Positions 8,984-17,358 of a DNA stretch of 64,000 nucleotides are shown here, piece after piece; within the stretch, counting starts at the first letter, position 1; the number at the start of each line of letters is the position of its first letter. Below the pieces are notes generated by a model. It saw only the letters and a program-made list of their open reading frames with translations. It made no database searches and was not told the origin of the DNA. Source of the stretch: Dyella acidiphila (GTDB taxonomy: Bacteria > Pseudomonadota > Gammaproteobacteria > Xanthomonadales > Rhodanobacteraceae); contig NZ_JACZZA010000002.1 in assembly GCF_014863405.1 (NCBI RefSeq), forward strand, positions 310,001 through 374,000, given 5' to 3'. The translations under genes were made by a program, and so were the position numbers.

Positions 8984-10213
8984 ATGACCCCAAGCAAACG
9001 ACTCCGTCTGCCGCACCTGCAGATGTGGCAGAAGATTCTGCTGGCGATGCTGCTTGGCATTGCCGTGGGCCACTTTTTCGGCGCGACGGCGAAACTGCTG
9101 CAGCCGCTGGGCGACGTGTTTATGTCGCTGATCCGCATGTGCGTGGTGCCGGTGGTGTTCGTATCGCTGGTATGCGGGCTGACTTCGCTTACGGATCTGG
9201 CGGCGATGCGGCGTATTGCGTGGAAGTCGATGGCGATCTACATGCTGTCGATGATGGTGATGGCGGCGCTGGCCATCGCCACGGCCAGTTATTTTCAGGT
9301 GGGCGATGGTTTCGGGCTGACAGCGGCCAAGGCTGATATCGGCGCACCGGTGAGCCTTAAGGACCAATTGCTGAGTGCGGTGCCGTCGAATCCGTTTAAA
9401 TCTTTTGCGGAGGGCGCGTTGCTGCCGACGATTGTGTTTGCGGCGTTGTTCGGCGTGGCCATCAACCTCACCGGCGAACGGGGTGCGGCGGTGCGCGGCT
9501 TTTTCGACAGCATGTCGGCGGTGGTGTTTCAGCTGGTGAATATGGCGCTGAAGTTTGCGCCGGCCGGGGTGTTTGGCTTGATGGCTTATGTGACGGCGGA
9601 TCGCGGTTTTGCGGTGATCGGTCGCCTGAGTGCGCTGGCGGCGGTGAATTACGCGGTGATGATCTTTTTCATGCTGGGGCTGTGTACGGTGAGTTTGCTG
9701 TTGTTTCGCCTCAATCCCCTGCCCTTTTTGCGCAAGGCGATTCCGGTGCAGCTGTTTGCGTATTCGTCGTCCAGCACGGCGGCTACGTTGCCGATGAATC
9801 TGGAGAATACGCAGGAGCGGCTTGGGGTTGATCCGCAGGTGGCGCGGTTTGTGTTGCCGCTGGGTTCCACCATCAATATGGCCGGCATGCCGGTTTACCT
9901 GGGCACGGCGGCGGTTTTCGCCAGCAACGCGTATGGCATTGGGTTGTCGCTGATGCAGATGGTGACGCTGGTGCTCACGTCCACGCTGGCCTCGATGGCG
10001 ACCGGCGGCGTGCCCGGTACGGCGCTGGTGTTGATGAGCCTGGTGCTGTCGTCGGTGGGCTTGCCGCTGAAGGTGATTGCGCTGATTGCGGCGGTGGATC
10101 GCTTGCTGGATATGTGCTCGACCTCGGCCAATGTCACCGGCAATGCGGCGGCGGCGGTGCTGGTGGCGAAGTCTGAAGGGGTGTTGGATGAGGAGTGTTA
10201 CAACCGGGTGTAG
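8984..10213 (+). CDS. Dicarboxylate/amino acid:cation symporter (DAACS family)
   Basis: This inner-membrane carrier of the GltP/DctA/GLT-1 family (409 aa) couples uptake of C4-dicarboxylates or acidic amino acids to Na+ or H+. The family landmarks are present: multiple N-terminal helices, the serine-rich hairpin YSSSSTAATLP, the NMAG motif (TINMAGMPVY), the second hairpin ATGGVPG, and the substrate site DRLLDMCSTSANVTGNAA, in which the aspartate and asparagine contact substrate and cation. ATG 8984 has AGGA eight bases upstream and is preferred to the ATG at 8948. It is divergent from icmF; the 244-bp gap should contain both promoters. Glutamate versus dicarboxylate specificity cannot be read with confidence. 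Confidence 0.9.
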   Translation: MTPSKRLRLPHLQMWQKILLAMLLGIAVGHFFGATAKLLQPLGDVFMSLIRMCVVPVVFVSLVCGLTSLTDLAAMRRIAWKSMAIYMLSMMVMAALAIATASYFQVGDGFGLTAAKADIGAPVSLKDQLLSAVPSNPFKSFAEGALLPTIVFAALFGVAINLTGERGAAVRGFFDSMSAVVFQLVNMALKFAPAGVFGLMAYVTADRGFAVIGRLSALAAVNYAVMIFFMLGLCTVSLLLFRLNPLPFLRKAIPVQLFAYSSSSTAATLPMNLENTQERLGVDPQVARFVLPLGSTINMAGMPVYLGTAAVFASNAYGIGLSLMQMVTLVLTSTLASMATGGVPGTALVLMSLVLSSVGLPLKVIALIAAVDRLLDMCSTSANVTGNAAAAVLVAKSEGVLDEECYNRV

Positions 10214-10280
10214 GTGGTTTTTTTTGGGCGGCGATGGGTTGAGCTGCAGCAAAGAGTAACCGTGCACTTTTCCATTGCCG
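10214..10280. other. Short spacer before the 189-bp array
   Basis: The spacer after the symporter stop holds no recognisable gene. A T-rich run (GTTTTTTTTGG) follows the stop without a good stem. The rest of the 820-bp gap to the next gene is the 189-bp tandem array. Confidence 0.4.
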
Positions 10281-10962
10281 CCATGTCGCTTACTTGCTGA
10301 GCTGCCCCATTGCCGTCATTCCTGTGGAAGCGGTGGTCCATTTGGGCTTTGCGCATCAGGGCAAGGTGGATTCCCGCTTTCGCGGGAATGACGGCTTAGG
10401 GGGATAACGCGAACGCGCGGGTGTCGGCTTGCGACAGTGCTTTGGCGGTGATGCCAGAACAACGAGTAGCGATGCCACTTACTTACCGATCGGCCCCACT
10501 GCCGTCATTCCCGCGAAAGCGGGAATCCATTTTGACTTTACGCACCAGGGCCAGATGGATTCCCGCTTTCGCGGGAATGACGGCTTAGGGGGATGACGCG
10601 GAGGCGCGGGTGTCGGCTTGCGACAGTGCTTTGGCGGTGATGCCAGAACAACGAGTAGCGATGCCACTTACTTACCGATCGGCCCCACTGCCGTCATTCC
10701 CGCGAAAGCGGGGGTCCATTTGGGCTTTGCGCATCAGGGCAAGGTGGATTCCCGCTTTCGCGGGAATGACGGCTTAGGGGGATGACGCGGAGGGGCTGGT
10801 TTCGGCTTGCGACAGTGCTTTGGGGGCGATGCCAGAACAACGAGTAGCGATGCCACTTACTTACCGATCGACCCCACTGCCGTCATTCCCGCGAAAGCGG
10901 GAATCCATTTTGACTTTACGCATCAGAGCCAGATGGATTCCCGCTTTCGCGGGAATGACGGC
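10281..10962. repeat. Tandem array of 189-bp units, each with a REP pair
   Basis: The sequence GCCGTCATT recurs at 10312, 10501, 10690 and 10879, exactly 189 bp apart. Each unit holds two inverted REP arms (TTCCCGCGAAAGCGGGAA type) about 85 bp end to end, then a linker of about 100 bp with the conserved stretch AGAACAACGAGTAGCGATGC. The first unit is diverged and the last is truncated after its REP pair. No protein gene is convincing here; 189 is a multiple of three, so open frames arise by chance. Confidence 0.95.
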
Positions 10963-11033
10963 TGAGAGGAATGACGGCAGTGAAGGTTGACGCGGACTGC
11001 TAGTGCAGGTTTTCAGCGCTGCAGCGGAGGCTT

Positions 11034-11966
11034 TTACGCCAACCCAAACGGCAAATTCGGCGACGCCACAATACGCTCCCCCACACACTCCCCACGCACA
11101 AAGGCCAGCGTGGCGCTGATCACTTCCGGCGCATCCACCACCTTGTGATGCCCCAACCCTTGCGTGGTAAGCAAACGCGCACCGGGCCAATAGCGCGCAT
11201 AGCGTTCGCCTTCGTCCCACGGCACCTCGCGATCGCTCAGGTCGTGCACGATCAAGCCCGGCTGCCCCAGCATCGGCACATGGTGATGCGCAGCCAGATC
11301 GCGCGGGGCGAAACCGGTGCGGCGTTCGAACCAGCTGAAGAAGGGGTCGCGCAGATGCTCGCCCAGGCGCACAAAGCGGATAAAGCGATTGGCGGCGGCT
11401 TCCATGTCGGCGGCGGGCGCAATCAGCACCAGGCGCTGCGCATGCCACGCTTCGCCCTGCGCCAGGGTGAGTGCGGCGCCGCCCATGGAATGGCCAATGG
11501 CCAATGCGGCATTGCCGAAGTGCTGGCCAACGGCGCGCACGGTGTCGATGAAGTCGGGCAAGGTGCACAGCGCGCCGCTGCTGGCGCCGTGGCCGGGTTG
11601 ATCGAAGCTCACCACGGCGTAACCCAGCGCGCGCAGTTGTTCTACCCATGCGAGAAAGCGCAGGCCGAAGCTGGACCAGCCATGCACCATCAACACATAC
11701 GGCCGGGTGGCGGGGTTGCCCCATACATAGGTGGCGATGGTTTCGCCGTTGACGTGCAGTTCGCCGCGCTGCATCTGCGCATCGGGCGTGGCGGCGCTTG
11801 CACGCTTGCGGCTGCTGGCGAACGGGGTGGCGAACAGACGCGCGGCACGCTCCACCGTGCGCTGCGGCGCGATGCGCCCGCCGATGGCAAAACCGATGCG
11901 CACCGCGTTGAGCTTCAGCACGGCATTGGCGGGGTGATGACGCGAGTGGGCACGGGGTTGCTTCAT
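11034..11966 (-). CDS. Alpha/beta hydrolase (lysophospholipase-like)
   Basis: The 310-residue cytoplasmic protein has a basic N-terminal extension of about 60 residues and then a standard hydrolase fold. It shows MVHGWSSFG (oxyanion loop), the nucleophile elbow IGHSMGG, a probable acid in LIVHDLSDREVPWDEG and the catalytic His in TQGLGHHKVVD. The substrate is unknown. ATG 11966 has AGGAG six bases upstream. It starts 17 bases after the tetR stop, so it is very likely cotranscribed with and controlled by that regulator. Confidence 0.85.
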   Translation of the reverse strand: MKQPRAHSRHHPANAVLKLNAVRIGFAIGGRIAPQRTVERAARLFATPFASSRKRASAATPDAQMQRGELHVNGETIATYVWGNPATRPYVLMVHGWSSFGLRFLAWVEQLRALGYAVVSFDQPGHGASSGALCTLPDFIDTVRAVGQHFGNAALAIGHSMGGAALTLAQGEAWHAQRLVLIAPAADMEAAANRFIRFVRLGEHLRDPFFSWFERRTGFAPRDLAAHHHVPMLGQPGLIVHDLSDREVPWDEGERYARYWPGARLLTTQGLGHHKVVDAPEVISATLAFVRGECVGERIVASPNLPFGLA

Positions 11967-11983
11967 AGCACGCTCCTGGGGGT

Positions 11984-12589
11984 TCAGGACTGGTAGCTGG
12001 TTAGCAGGCGGTCGATGGCTGCCCAGGTGCGCTGGCGCGCCTGGTCGAAGTCGAACAGGCTGGCGTCGTGATGCAGGCCAAGCATCATCGAATACAACTC
12101 GAAGGCGAGTTGGTCGGCATCGGTGTCGACGCGCAGTTCGCCGGTTTCGACGCTGAGTGCGACGGCGCGCGTGAGCTCGGCGCGCCAGCCGGATTGCTGC
12201 GCTTTTACGCGCTGGCGCATGGGGCTGTCTTCGCGGCCGTCGTACTCCACTACGGCGCTGATCAGCACGCAGCCGCTCTGGTGAATGCGGGTCCATTCGG
12301 TCCAGCGCTCCAGGATCGCGCGCAGGCGCCTGACCCCGCGCGGCTGAAGCACGGCCGCGCGGATCACGAATTCGACGAAGCGCCGGCTGGTGGCGTCGAG
12401 CAGTGCGATCTGCAGTTCTTCGCGCGAACCGAAGTGCGCGAAGACGCCGCTCTTGGACATGCCTACGCCGAGCGCCAGGGCGCCGATGGAAAGGCCTTCG
12501 AGGCCGTCCTGGCGGGCCAGCTCGTAGGCGTGGTCGAGGATCAGCTCGCGGGTGGCGGCGCCTTTGCTGGGGGTGGTGGGTGCGATCAT
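11984..12589 (-). CDS. TetR/AcrR family transcriptional regulator
   Basis: This 201-aa repressor-type protein has an N-terminal TetR helix-turn-helix: ATRELILDHAYELARQDG, then LSIGALALGVGMSKSGVFAHF at about residues 33-53, where the recognition helix ends in the usual GVFAHFGSREEL. The C-terminal ligand domain has the TetR_C_6-like pattern (RRFVEFV, then LERWTEW and GCVLISAVVEYDG). It probably regulates itself and the downstream hydrolase; the effector is unknown. Confidence 0.9.
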   Translation of the reverse strand: MIAPTTPSKGAATRELILDHAYELARQDGLEGLSIGALALGVGMSKSGVFAHFGSREELQIALLDATSRRFVEFVIRAAVLQPRGVRRLRAILERWTEWTRIHQSGCVLISAVVEYDGREDSPMRQRVKAQQSGWRAELTRAVALSVETGELRVDTDADQLAFELYSMMLGLHHDASLFDFDQARQRTWAAIDRLLTSYQS

Positions 12590-12919
12590 GCGCGGAAAAT
12601 AGCACGACCGTTCGTTTTATTCCAAGCCCCTCACCCGCCGCGACGGCCCGCCAAACGTGCGCCCGGTCGCGCGCCGCGCCAGCGGCTGTCACGCACCTCG
12701 AAGATGATCCGCCCAGGTAAGCCAAAGGTCAGCGAAACCGGCTATCAACTGCGCCTCGTCACGGGAAGTAGAGGGCGCGAGGGGCCGCTCGGGATCGCAA
12801 GTAATTTGGCTGATTCCTGAACAAGCGAAAGCAATAACGTCAACACCGCTGAATACGACTGCGTTCCCGCTACTGCCAGCCGCCCGGTCGCGGCTGCCTA
12901 TAAATATGGAGAGGACACC
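12590..12919. other. Divergent regulatory gap, no gene seen
   Basis: These 330 bp separate the minus-strand tetR operon from the plus-strand YXWGXW gene and must hold both promoters. The part next to tetR is GC-rich. No convincing operator palindrome or gene was found. Confidence 0.4.
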
Positions 12920-13237
12920 ATGATCAATATGACCCGCAAGTTGGCCTTTGTTGCAGGCATCGGCCTTGCGCTGGCCAGTGTGAGCTATACCCAGCCCGCC
13001 TCCGCGCAGGTGTATGTCACCGTTGCGCCGCCCGCGCCGCGCTATGAAGTGGTGCCGGCGCCGCGTCCGGGCTATGTGTGGACGGCTGGCTACTGGCGCT
13101 GGAATCCGGGCTGGCACCGCCATGTGTGGGTGCCGGGCGCGTGGGTGGTCGCACGTCCGGGCCGTCATTGGTATCCGGGTGGCTGGGTGCAGGGCCGCGG
13201 CGGCTGGCGCTGGCACGACGGCTACTGGGGTCGCTGA
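12920..13237 (+). CDS. Secreted YXWGXW-repeat protein
   Basis: The 105-aa protein starts with a Sec signal peptide (LAFVAGIGLALASVSYTQPASAQ, cut after ASA). The mature part is rich in Tyr, Trp, Pro and Gly. It carries WxxGxW-type repeats (YVWTAGYWRWNPGWHRHVW, VPGAWVVARPGRHWYPGGW, GGWRWHDGYWG) typical of the YXWGXW / BcpO-like periplasmic family, whose role is undefined. ATG 12920 follows GGAGAGGA. A related lipoprotein lies 130 bp downstream. Confidence 0.8.
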   Translation: MINMTRKLAFVAGIGLALASVSYTQPASAQVYVTVAPPAPRYEVVPAPRPGYVWTAGYWRWNPGWHRHVWVPGAWVVARPGRHWYPGGWVQGRGGWRWHDGYWGR

Positions 13238-13366
13238 TAGCGCAATAAATTGCGCCCCATCCACCGATGGGGCGCAGGTTTTGGCGCCGTGAGCACGCAG
13301 AAGCTTGCGCGTCGTTCTGTTCGGATCGGCAGAGGCCTCGATCCCAAACTGGTGGGGAAATCATCC

Positions 13367-13729
13367 ATGTCATTACGTATTGCAGCGCTGCTGGCCGTGG
13401 CCGGCGTTACCGCTATCACCGCCGGCTGTGTGGTCGAGCAGCCGGCACCGCATCCGCGCCGCGTGGTCTATGTGGCGCAGCCCGCACCGCCGCCGGTGGT
13501 GGAAGTAGTGGCACCGCAGCCGCCGCCGGTGACCGTGGTGGAAGAGGTTCCGCCGCCGCGCATGGGCTATGTCTGGGCCCGCGGCTACTGGCGCTGGGAC
13601 GGTTACCGCTATGTGGCCATGCGCGGCCATTGGGAGCCGGTGCGACCGGGTTACCACTACGTGCATCCGCACTGGGTGCAGGGTCCGGGCGGCTGGCACT
13701 TCAGCGCCGGCGTATGGGTGACCGGCTGA
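13367..13729 (+). CDS. YXWGXW-repeat lipoprotein
   Basis: The 120-aa protein has a lipoprotein signal (AAVTAITAGC-type, lipid Cys at about residue 20). A Pro/Val-rich stalk (QPAPPPVVEVVAPQPPP) follows, then two or three YXWGXW-like repeats (MGYVWARGYWRWDGYRYV, MRGHWEPVRPGYHYVHPHW). It appears to be a lipidated paralogue of the protein encoded just upstream. The longer in-frame extension (from 13250) is rejected because the lipoprotein signal begins at ATG 13367. A strong terminator follows, so the two genes probably form one unit. Confidence 0.8.
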   Translation: MSLRIAALLAVAGVTAITAGCVVEQPAPHPRRVVYVAQPAPPPVVEVVAPQPPPVTVVEEVPPPRMGYVWARGYWRWDGYRYVAMRGHWEPVRPGYHYVHPHWVQGPGGWHFSAGVWVTG

Positions 13730-13752
13730 GCTGCGGCACCGTAAAGAGGCTT

Positions 13753-13783
13753 AAAACGCCCCGCTTCGGCGGGGCGTTTTTTT
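13753..13783 (+). terminator. Rho-independent terminator
   Basis: The stem AACGCCCCGC / GCGGGGCGTT has a TTCG tetraloop and a run of seven T. It lies 24 bases after the YXWGXW lipoprotein stop. Confidence 0.9.
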
Positions 13784-13977
13784 AGGCGCGGCGGCGGCGC
13801 TTTGCTGCGGCGCGTCAGGTTGGGGATTTGGAGTCGTACTAAACTTTGTCGGCTAACTCGTCGCCCCAGCCTCTTGCTGGGGCTTTGAGTTTCAGGCGTC
13901 AGGTCCTTGGCGGGGCCAAACGCTTCCAACAGCAGGTTGCCGTACCCGGCACCGTCATACGTGGAGTCCAAGTTCCA

Positions 13978-15081
13978 ATGATTTTCGAAACCATCGCCAA
14001 AACAGGCCACGAAGAAGTCGTCTTCTGCCACAACAAGGACGCCGGCCTGAAGGCCATCATTGCGATCCATAACACGGTGCTGGGGCCGGCCCTGGGCGGC
14101 CTGCGCATGTGGCCGTACAAGACCGAGCAGGATGCGGTGAACGACGTGCTGCGCCTGTCGCGCGGCATGACCTACAAAAACGCCGTGGCCGGTCTGAACC
14201 TGGGCGGCGGCAAGGCGGTGATCATCGGCGATCCGTCCAAAGACAAGTCTGAAGCGCTGTTCCGCGCCTTCGGCCGTTTCGTCAACTCGCTCAACGGCCG
14301 CTACATCACGGCCGAAGACGTGGGCATCGACGTGAACGACATGGAATATGTGTTCCGCGAAACCGAATACGTGACCGGCGTGCACCAGGTGCATGGCGGC
14401 TCGGGCGACCCCTCGCCGTTCACCGCCTACGGCACGCTGCAGGGCCTGATGGCGGCGCTGAACTTCAAGCACGGCAACGAAGACGTGGGCAAATACAGCT
14501 ACGCCGTGCAGGGCGCCGGCCACGTGGGCAGCGAATTCATCAAGCTGCTGCGCGAACAGGGTGCCAAGGTGTTCGTCACCGACATCAACAAGGAAGCGGT
14601 GCAGCGCTGCGTGGACGAGCTGGGCTGCGAAGCCGTGGGCCTGGACGAAATCTACGACGTGGACGCCGATGTGTACTCGCCCTGCGCCCTGGGCGGCACG
14701 GTGAACGAGCAGACCATCGACCGCATCAAGGCGAAGATCATCTGCGGCGCCGCCAACAACCAGCTGGCCAACGACGCCATCGGCGACGAACTGCAGCGCC
14801 GCGGCGTGCTGTACGCGCCCGACTACGCCGTGAATGCCGGCGGCGTGATGAACGTGTCGCTGGAAATCGACGGCTACAACCGCGAGCGCGCCATGCGCAT
14901 GATGCGCACCATCTACTACAACCTGGGCCGCATCTTCGAAATCAGCAAGACGCAGAGCGTGCCCACCTACCGGGCCGCCGACCGTCTGGCCGAGGAGCGC
15001 ATCGACGCTATCGGCAAGATCAAGCTGCCGCACATGGGCAACGGCGCGCCGCGCTTTGCCGGCCGCATGCGCGGTCAGTAA
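13978..15081 (+). CDS. Leucine dehydrogenase (Glu/Leu/Phe/Val dehydrogenase family)
   Basis: This NAD-dependent enzyme deaminates leucine, valine and isoleucine to their 2-oxo acids, the entry step of branched-chain catabolism. The 367-aa protein begins MIFETIAKTGHEEVVFC, as in other leucine dehydrogenases. It has the catalytic segment MTYKNAVAGLNLGGGKAVI with the active lysines, and a C-terminal Rossmann domain with GAGHVGSEF and the TDINKE acidic end. The upstream in-frame extension from 13846 has no family similarity, so ATG 13978 is taken; its GGAG lies 11 bases upstream, rather far. It stands alone between two terminators. Confidence 0.93.
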   Translation: MIFETIAKTGHEEVVFCHNKDAGLKAIIAIHNTVLGPALGGLRMWPYKTEQDAVNDVLRLSRGMTYKNAVAGLNLGGGKAVIIGDPSKDKSEALFRAFGRFVNSLNGRYITAEDVGIDVNDMEYVFRETEYVTGVHQVHGGSGDPSPFTAYGTLQGLMAALNFKHGNEDVGKYSYAVQGAGHVGSEFIKLLREQGAKVFVTDINKEAVQRCVDELGCEAVGLDEIYDVDADVYSPCALGGTVNEQTIDRIKAKIICGAANNQLANDAIGDELQRRGVLYAPDYAVNAGGVMNVSLEIDGYNRERAMRMMRTIYYNLGRIFEISKTQSVPTYRAADRLAEERIDAIGKIKLPHMGNGAPRFAGRMRGQ

Positions 15082-15100
15082 GACGCCAGCAGCTGGACTG

Positions 15101-15132
15101 AAAAAACCGCCGGGCAGCCGGCGGTTTTTTTA
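15101..15132 (+). terminator. Rho-independent terminator of leucine dehydrogenase
   Basis: The stem AAAACCGCCGG / CCGGCGGTTTT is followed by a T run, starting 20 bases after the stop codon. Confidence 0.88.
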
Positions 15133-15165
15133 TGTTCCTGCCTAGCCTGCGTTGTTCTTTTTGCT

Positions 15166-15243
15166 CGTCATCCCAGCGGAAGCTGGGATCCAGTAACTCC
15201 GGTGCGGGAAAGGCGCTGGATCCCAGCTTCCGCTGGGATGACG
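15166..15243. repeat. REP pair (inverted, 28-bp arms)
   Basis: Two nearly perfect inverted arms, beginning CGTCATCCCAGCGGAAGC and ending GCTTCCGCTGGGATGACG, are separated by about 22 bp. It is the same family as the in-frame icmF insertion. Confidence 0.9.
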
Positions 15244-15644
15244 GTGAGGTGGTGGCGGGGAGATGGTGACGGTGAGTTGCCATGAAAGCGCGCGAGCGCG
15301 GCGGGCACTGCGCTGACCTCCTGAAAAAGCCCGTATTACCGGGAAAATCTGATCGACCGCGTATAGAAATTCGATCGGCAGCTTCCCGCCCAAACAGTTC
15401 TGATAGACTCACACCCCGTAAGAAAATGTGCCGTAAGGCTTTGCGCAGCTTGGCAAAGACCGGCGCTTTTCGAGCTACAGGGGACCCGCAGCGCGGGCGT
15501 AGTACAAGTCGAATATCTTTCACGTTCCGTGCGTCACTCGGCCCTCGCTCCGTACTGCTGTGCTGCCCGCACGGCCGGCCACGGCAACCGGGCACGGGGG
15601 GCCGCAGGCATGGGACGTGGGGTGGCAAGAGCAGGCTGGTGTGT
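15244..15644. other. Leader region of the pigment operon
   Basis: About 400 bp precede the first acyl carrier protein gene. A frame is open from 15282 into that gene, but its translation (basic, Ser/Arg-rich) looks non-coding. The segment probably contains the operon promoter. A -10-like GATAGACT near 15402-15409 is visible, without a convincing -35 box. Confidence 0.4.
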
Positions 15645-15914
15645 ATGAGCGCAATCATGGAAACCGGGATCAGCGATGACGACATCCTGCTCAGGCTCAA
15701 GGATGTGCTGCGCGATACTTTCGAGATCGATCCGGCCCGGGTCACCCCCGACACGCACCTGTTCAGCGACCTCGAGCTGGACAGCATCGATGCCGTCGAC
15801 CTGGCGATCCAGGTGCAGGACATGACCGGCATGCGCATCAAGCCCGAGGATTTCAAGAATGTGCGCACGGTAGGCGACGTGGTCGCCACGGTACGCCACC
15901 TGCTGACGCGCTGA
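15645..15914 (+). CDS. Acyl carrier protein (pigment cluster ACP 1)
   Basis: The 89-aa carrier protein holds the growing polyene as a phosphopantetheine thioester. The attachment motif is DLELDSIDAVDL (Ser47), followed by the usual helix 2 and 3 pattern (VQDMTGMRIKPEDFKNVRTVGDVV). ATG 15645 is taken because the ACP fold begins there; an alternative ATG lies four codons downstream. It is the first gene of the operon and ends nine bases before the glycosyltransferase. Confidence 0.9.
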   Translation: MSAIMETGISDDDILLRLKDVLRDTFEIDPARVTPDTHLFSDLELDSIDAVDLAIQVQDMTGMRIKPEDFKNVRTVGDVVATVRHLLTR

Positions 15915-15922
15915 GCGCGTTC

Positions 15923-16705
15923 ATGCCGCTGGCGCCTGCACCCGACGCAGCGAGCTTCCGGCCCTGCGCGCTCATTCCCATCTACAACCACAAAGACACC
16001 ATCGTGGAAACGGTGCGCGCCATGCAGGCGCACCAGTTGCCGGTGGTGATTGTGGATGACGGCAGCAACGTGGCCACCCGCGAAGTGCTCGATGCACTGG
16101 CCGCGAGAGAAAACGGCGTATTGCTGATCCGCCTGCCGCGCAACGCCGGCAAAGGCCGCGCCCTTACCACCGGCATGATCGCTGCGCGCGATGCCGGCTA
16201 TACGCATGCGCTGCAGATCGACGCGGACGGCCAGCACAATGCCGGCGACGCGCCGCGATTTCTTGCCGCCGGCCGCAGCGCGCCGCGCGCCCTGATCTGC
16301 GGCCAGCCGATCTACGACGAAAGCGTGCCGCGCGCACGCCTGTACGGACGCTACGTTACGCATGTGTGCGTGTGGCTGGAAACGCTCTCGTTCACCTTGC
16401 GTGATTCGATGTGCGGTTACCGTCTGTATCCGCTGGATGCGACCTGTGCCGAGATCGACCGCGCGCCGTTGCCGGCGCGCATGGATTTCGACACGGAGGT
16501 GGCGGTGCGCCTGATCTGGCGCGGCGTGCCGGTACGCAACCTGCCCACCCGGGTGACCTATCCGGACAATGGCCTATCCCATTTCCACATGCTGCACGAC
16601 AACCTGCGTATCTCCGCCATGCATACGCGGCTGTTGCTCGGCATGCTGCCGCGCGCGCCGATGCTGTTGTGGCGCAAGCGACGGAGGACTGCATGCGTAG
16701 CTTGA
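15923..16705 (+). CDS. Family 2 glycosyltransferase of the pigment cluster
   Basis: This 260-aa GT-A enzyme is expected to transfer a sugar to the polyene or its lipid anchor in the cytoplasm. It shows the GT2 start CALIPIYNHKDTIVETVRAM, the nucleotide-binding VVIVDDGSN, the DxD-type metal site LQIDADGQH and the acceptor-side CGYRLYP motif. There are no membrane helices apart from a hydrophobic C-terminus. It overlaps the LolA-like gene by 13 bases. GT2 genes at this place are usual in xanthomonadin and aryl polyene loci. Confidence 0.88.
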   Translation: MPLAPAPDAASFRPCALIPIYNHKDTIVETVRAMQAHQLPVVIVDDGSNVATREVLDALAARENGVLLIRLPRNAGKGRALTTGMIAARDAGYTHALQIDADGQHNAGDAPRFLAAGRSAPRALICGQPIYDESVPRARLYGRYVTHVCVWLETLSFTLRDSMCGYRLYPLDATCAEIDRAPLPARMDFDTEVAVRLIWRGVPVRNLPTRVTYPDNGLSHFHMLHDNLRISAMHTRLLLGMLPRAPMLLWRKRRRTACVA

Positions 16706-17358
16706 TTTCAGCCCTGCTCCCGTTCACCCCACCCCGCTCTCCGCCAGGGAGAACGCGTTGGCTGTTGGCGCTGGGGATGTTGCTGTGCTGTTTGAATGTG
16801 CACGCGCAAAGCGGCGATTTGCTGCACAGCGTGCTCACCCAGCTCAGCCAGCACCCTACGGTGCGCGCCGCATTCACTCAGCAGCGCCAGAACCCCGCGC
16901 TGGCACAGCCGCAAACCAGCAGCGGCCAGCTGCTGTTCGTCGCCGGCCATGGCATGTTGTGGCAAGTGCAGCAGCCCTACCAGGAAACGCTGGCGCTGAC
17001 CGGTAGCCGTACTGCGCGTATCGACGCCAGCGGCCACGCGCAGACCGTGCGCAATGAACGCGGCGTCAGCCAGATTTCGCAGATGCTGCAATCGATGCTG
17101 GCAGGCCAGTTCGATACGGTGCTGCGCCAGTTCACGGTGAGCGCGGAGGGCAGCGCTACGCAGTGGACGCTGCATTTCACGCCCAAGCAGGCGCGCGTGG
17201 CGCAGGTGCTGCACGGCATCCAGCTCGATGGCGGCGCGTTTCTGCAAGGTATCCGCATCGATATGCAGGATGGTACGCAGACCGATATCCGCATGAGCGA
17301 CACCCGCGACGCCGGCCCGCTGAGTGCGGAGGAACAGCACGCACTCGGTACGCCATGA
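16693..17358 (+). CDS. LolA-like outer membrane lipid carrier of the pigment cluster
   Basis: The 221-aa protein is a periplasmic LolA-fold carrier, thought in aryl polyene systems to bring the polyene lipid to the outer membrane. The signal peptide (RWLLALGMLLCCLNVHAQ) is preceded by an unusual 22-residue Pro/Arg-rich head. The mature part has LolA features (QHPTVRAAFTQQRQNP, SGQLLFVAGHGMLWQVQQPY, VSQISQMLQSMLAGQF). ATG 16693 has GGAGG just upstream and overlaps the glycosyltransferase end. The head codons (about 16719-16757) resemble the CCCTCTCCCC repeat family, so part of it may derive from a repeat. The stop overlaps the exporter start (ATGA). Confidence 0.82.
   Translation: MRSLISALLPFTPPRSPPGRTRWLLALGMLLCCLNVHAQSGDLLHSVLTQLSQHPTVRAAFTQQRQNPALAQPQTSSGQLLFVAGHGMLWQVQQPYQETLALTGSRTARIDASGHAQTVRNERGVSQISQMLQSMLAGQFDTVLRQFTVSAEGSATQWTLHFTPKQARVAQVLHGIQLDGGAFLQGIRIDMQDGTQTDIRMSDTRDAGPLSAEEQHALGTP

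Noticed and set aside
8777-10267. 496-codon minus-strand frame opposite the symporter
   Set aside because: Composition is dominated by Arg, His and Gln with no family pattern; the plus strand encodes a clear DAACS transporter.
10479-10667. Small frame within the 189-bp array
   Set aside because: It is exactly one repeat period long and encodes REP-translation peptide; it arises from the repeat.
10281-10962. CRISPR array
   Set aside because: The 189-bp repeats have no short unique spacers, and no cas genes are present.
13657-15033. 458-codon frame antisense to leucine dehydrogenase
   Set aside because: It is a His/Val/Ala-rich shadow of the well-supported sense gene.
15282-15644. Upstream extension of ACP 1
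   Set aside because: The extra 121 codons are basic and low-complexity, unlike any ACP; the carrier fold starts at 15645.
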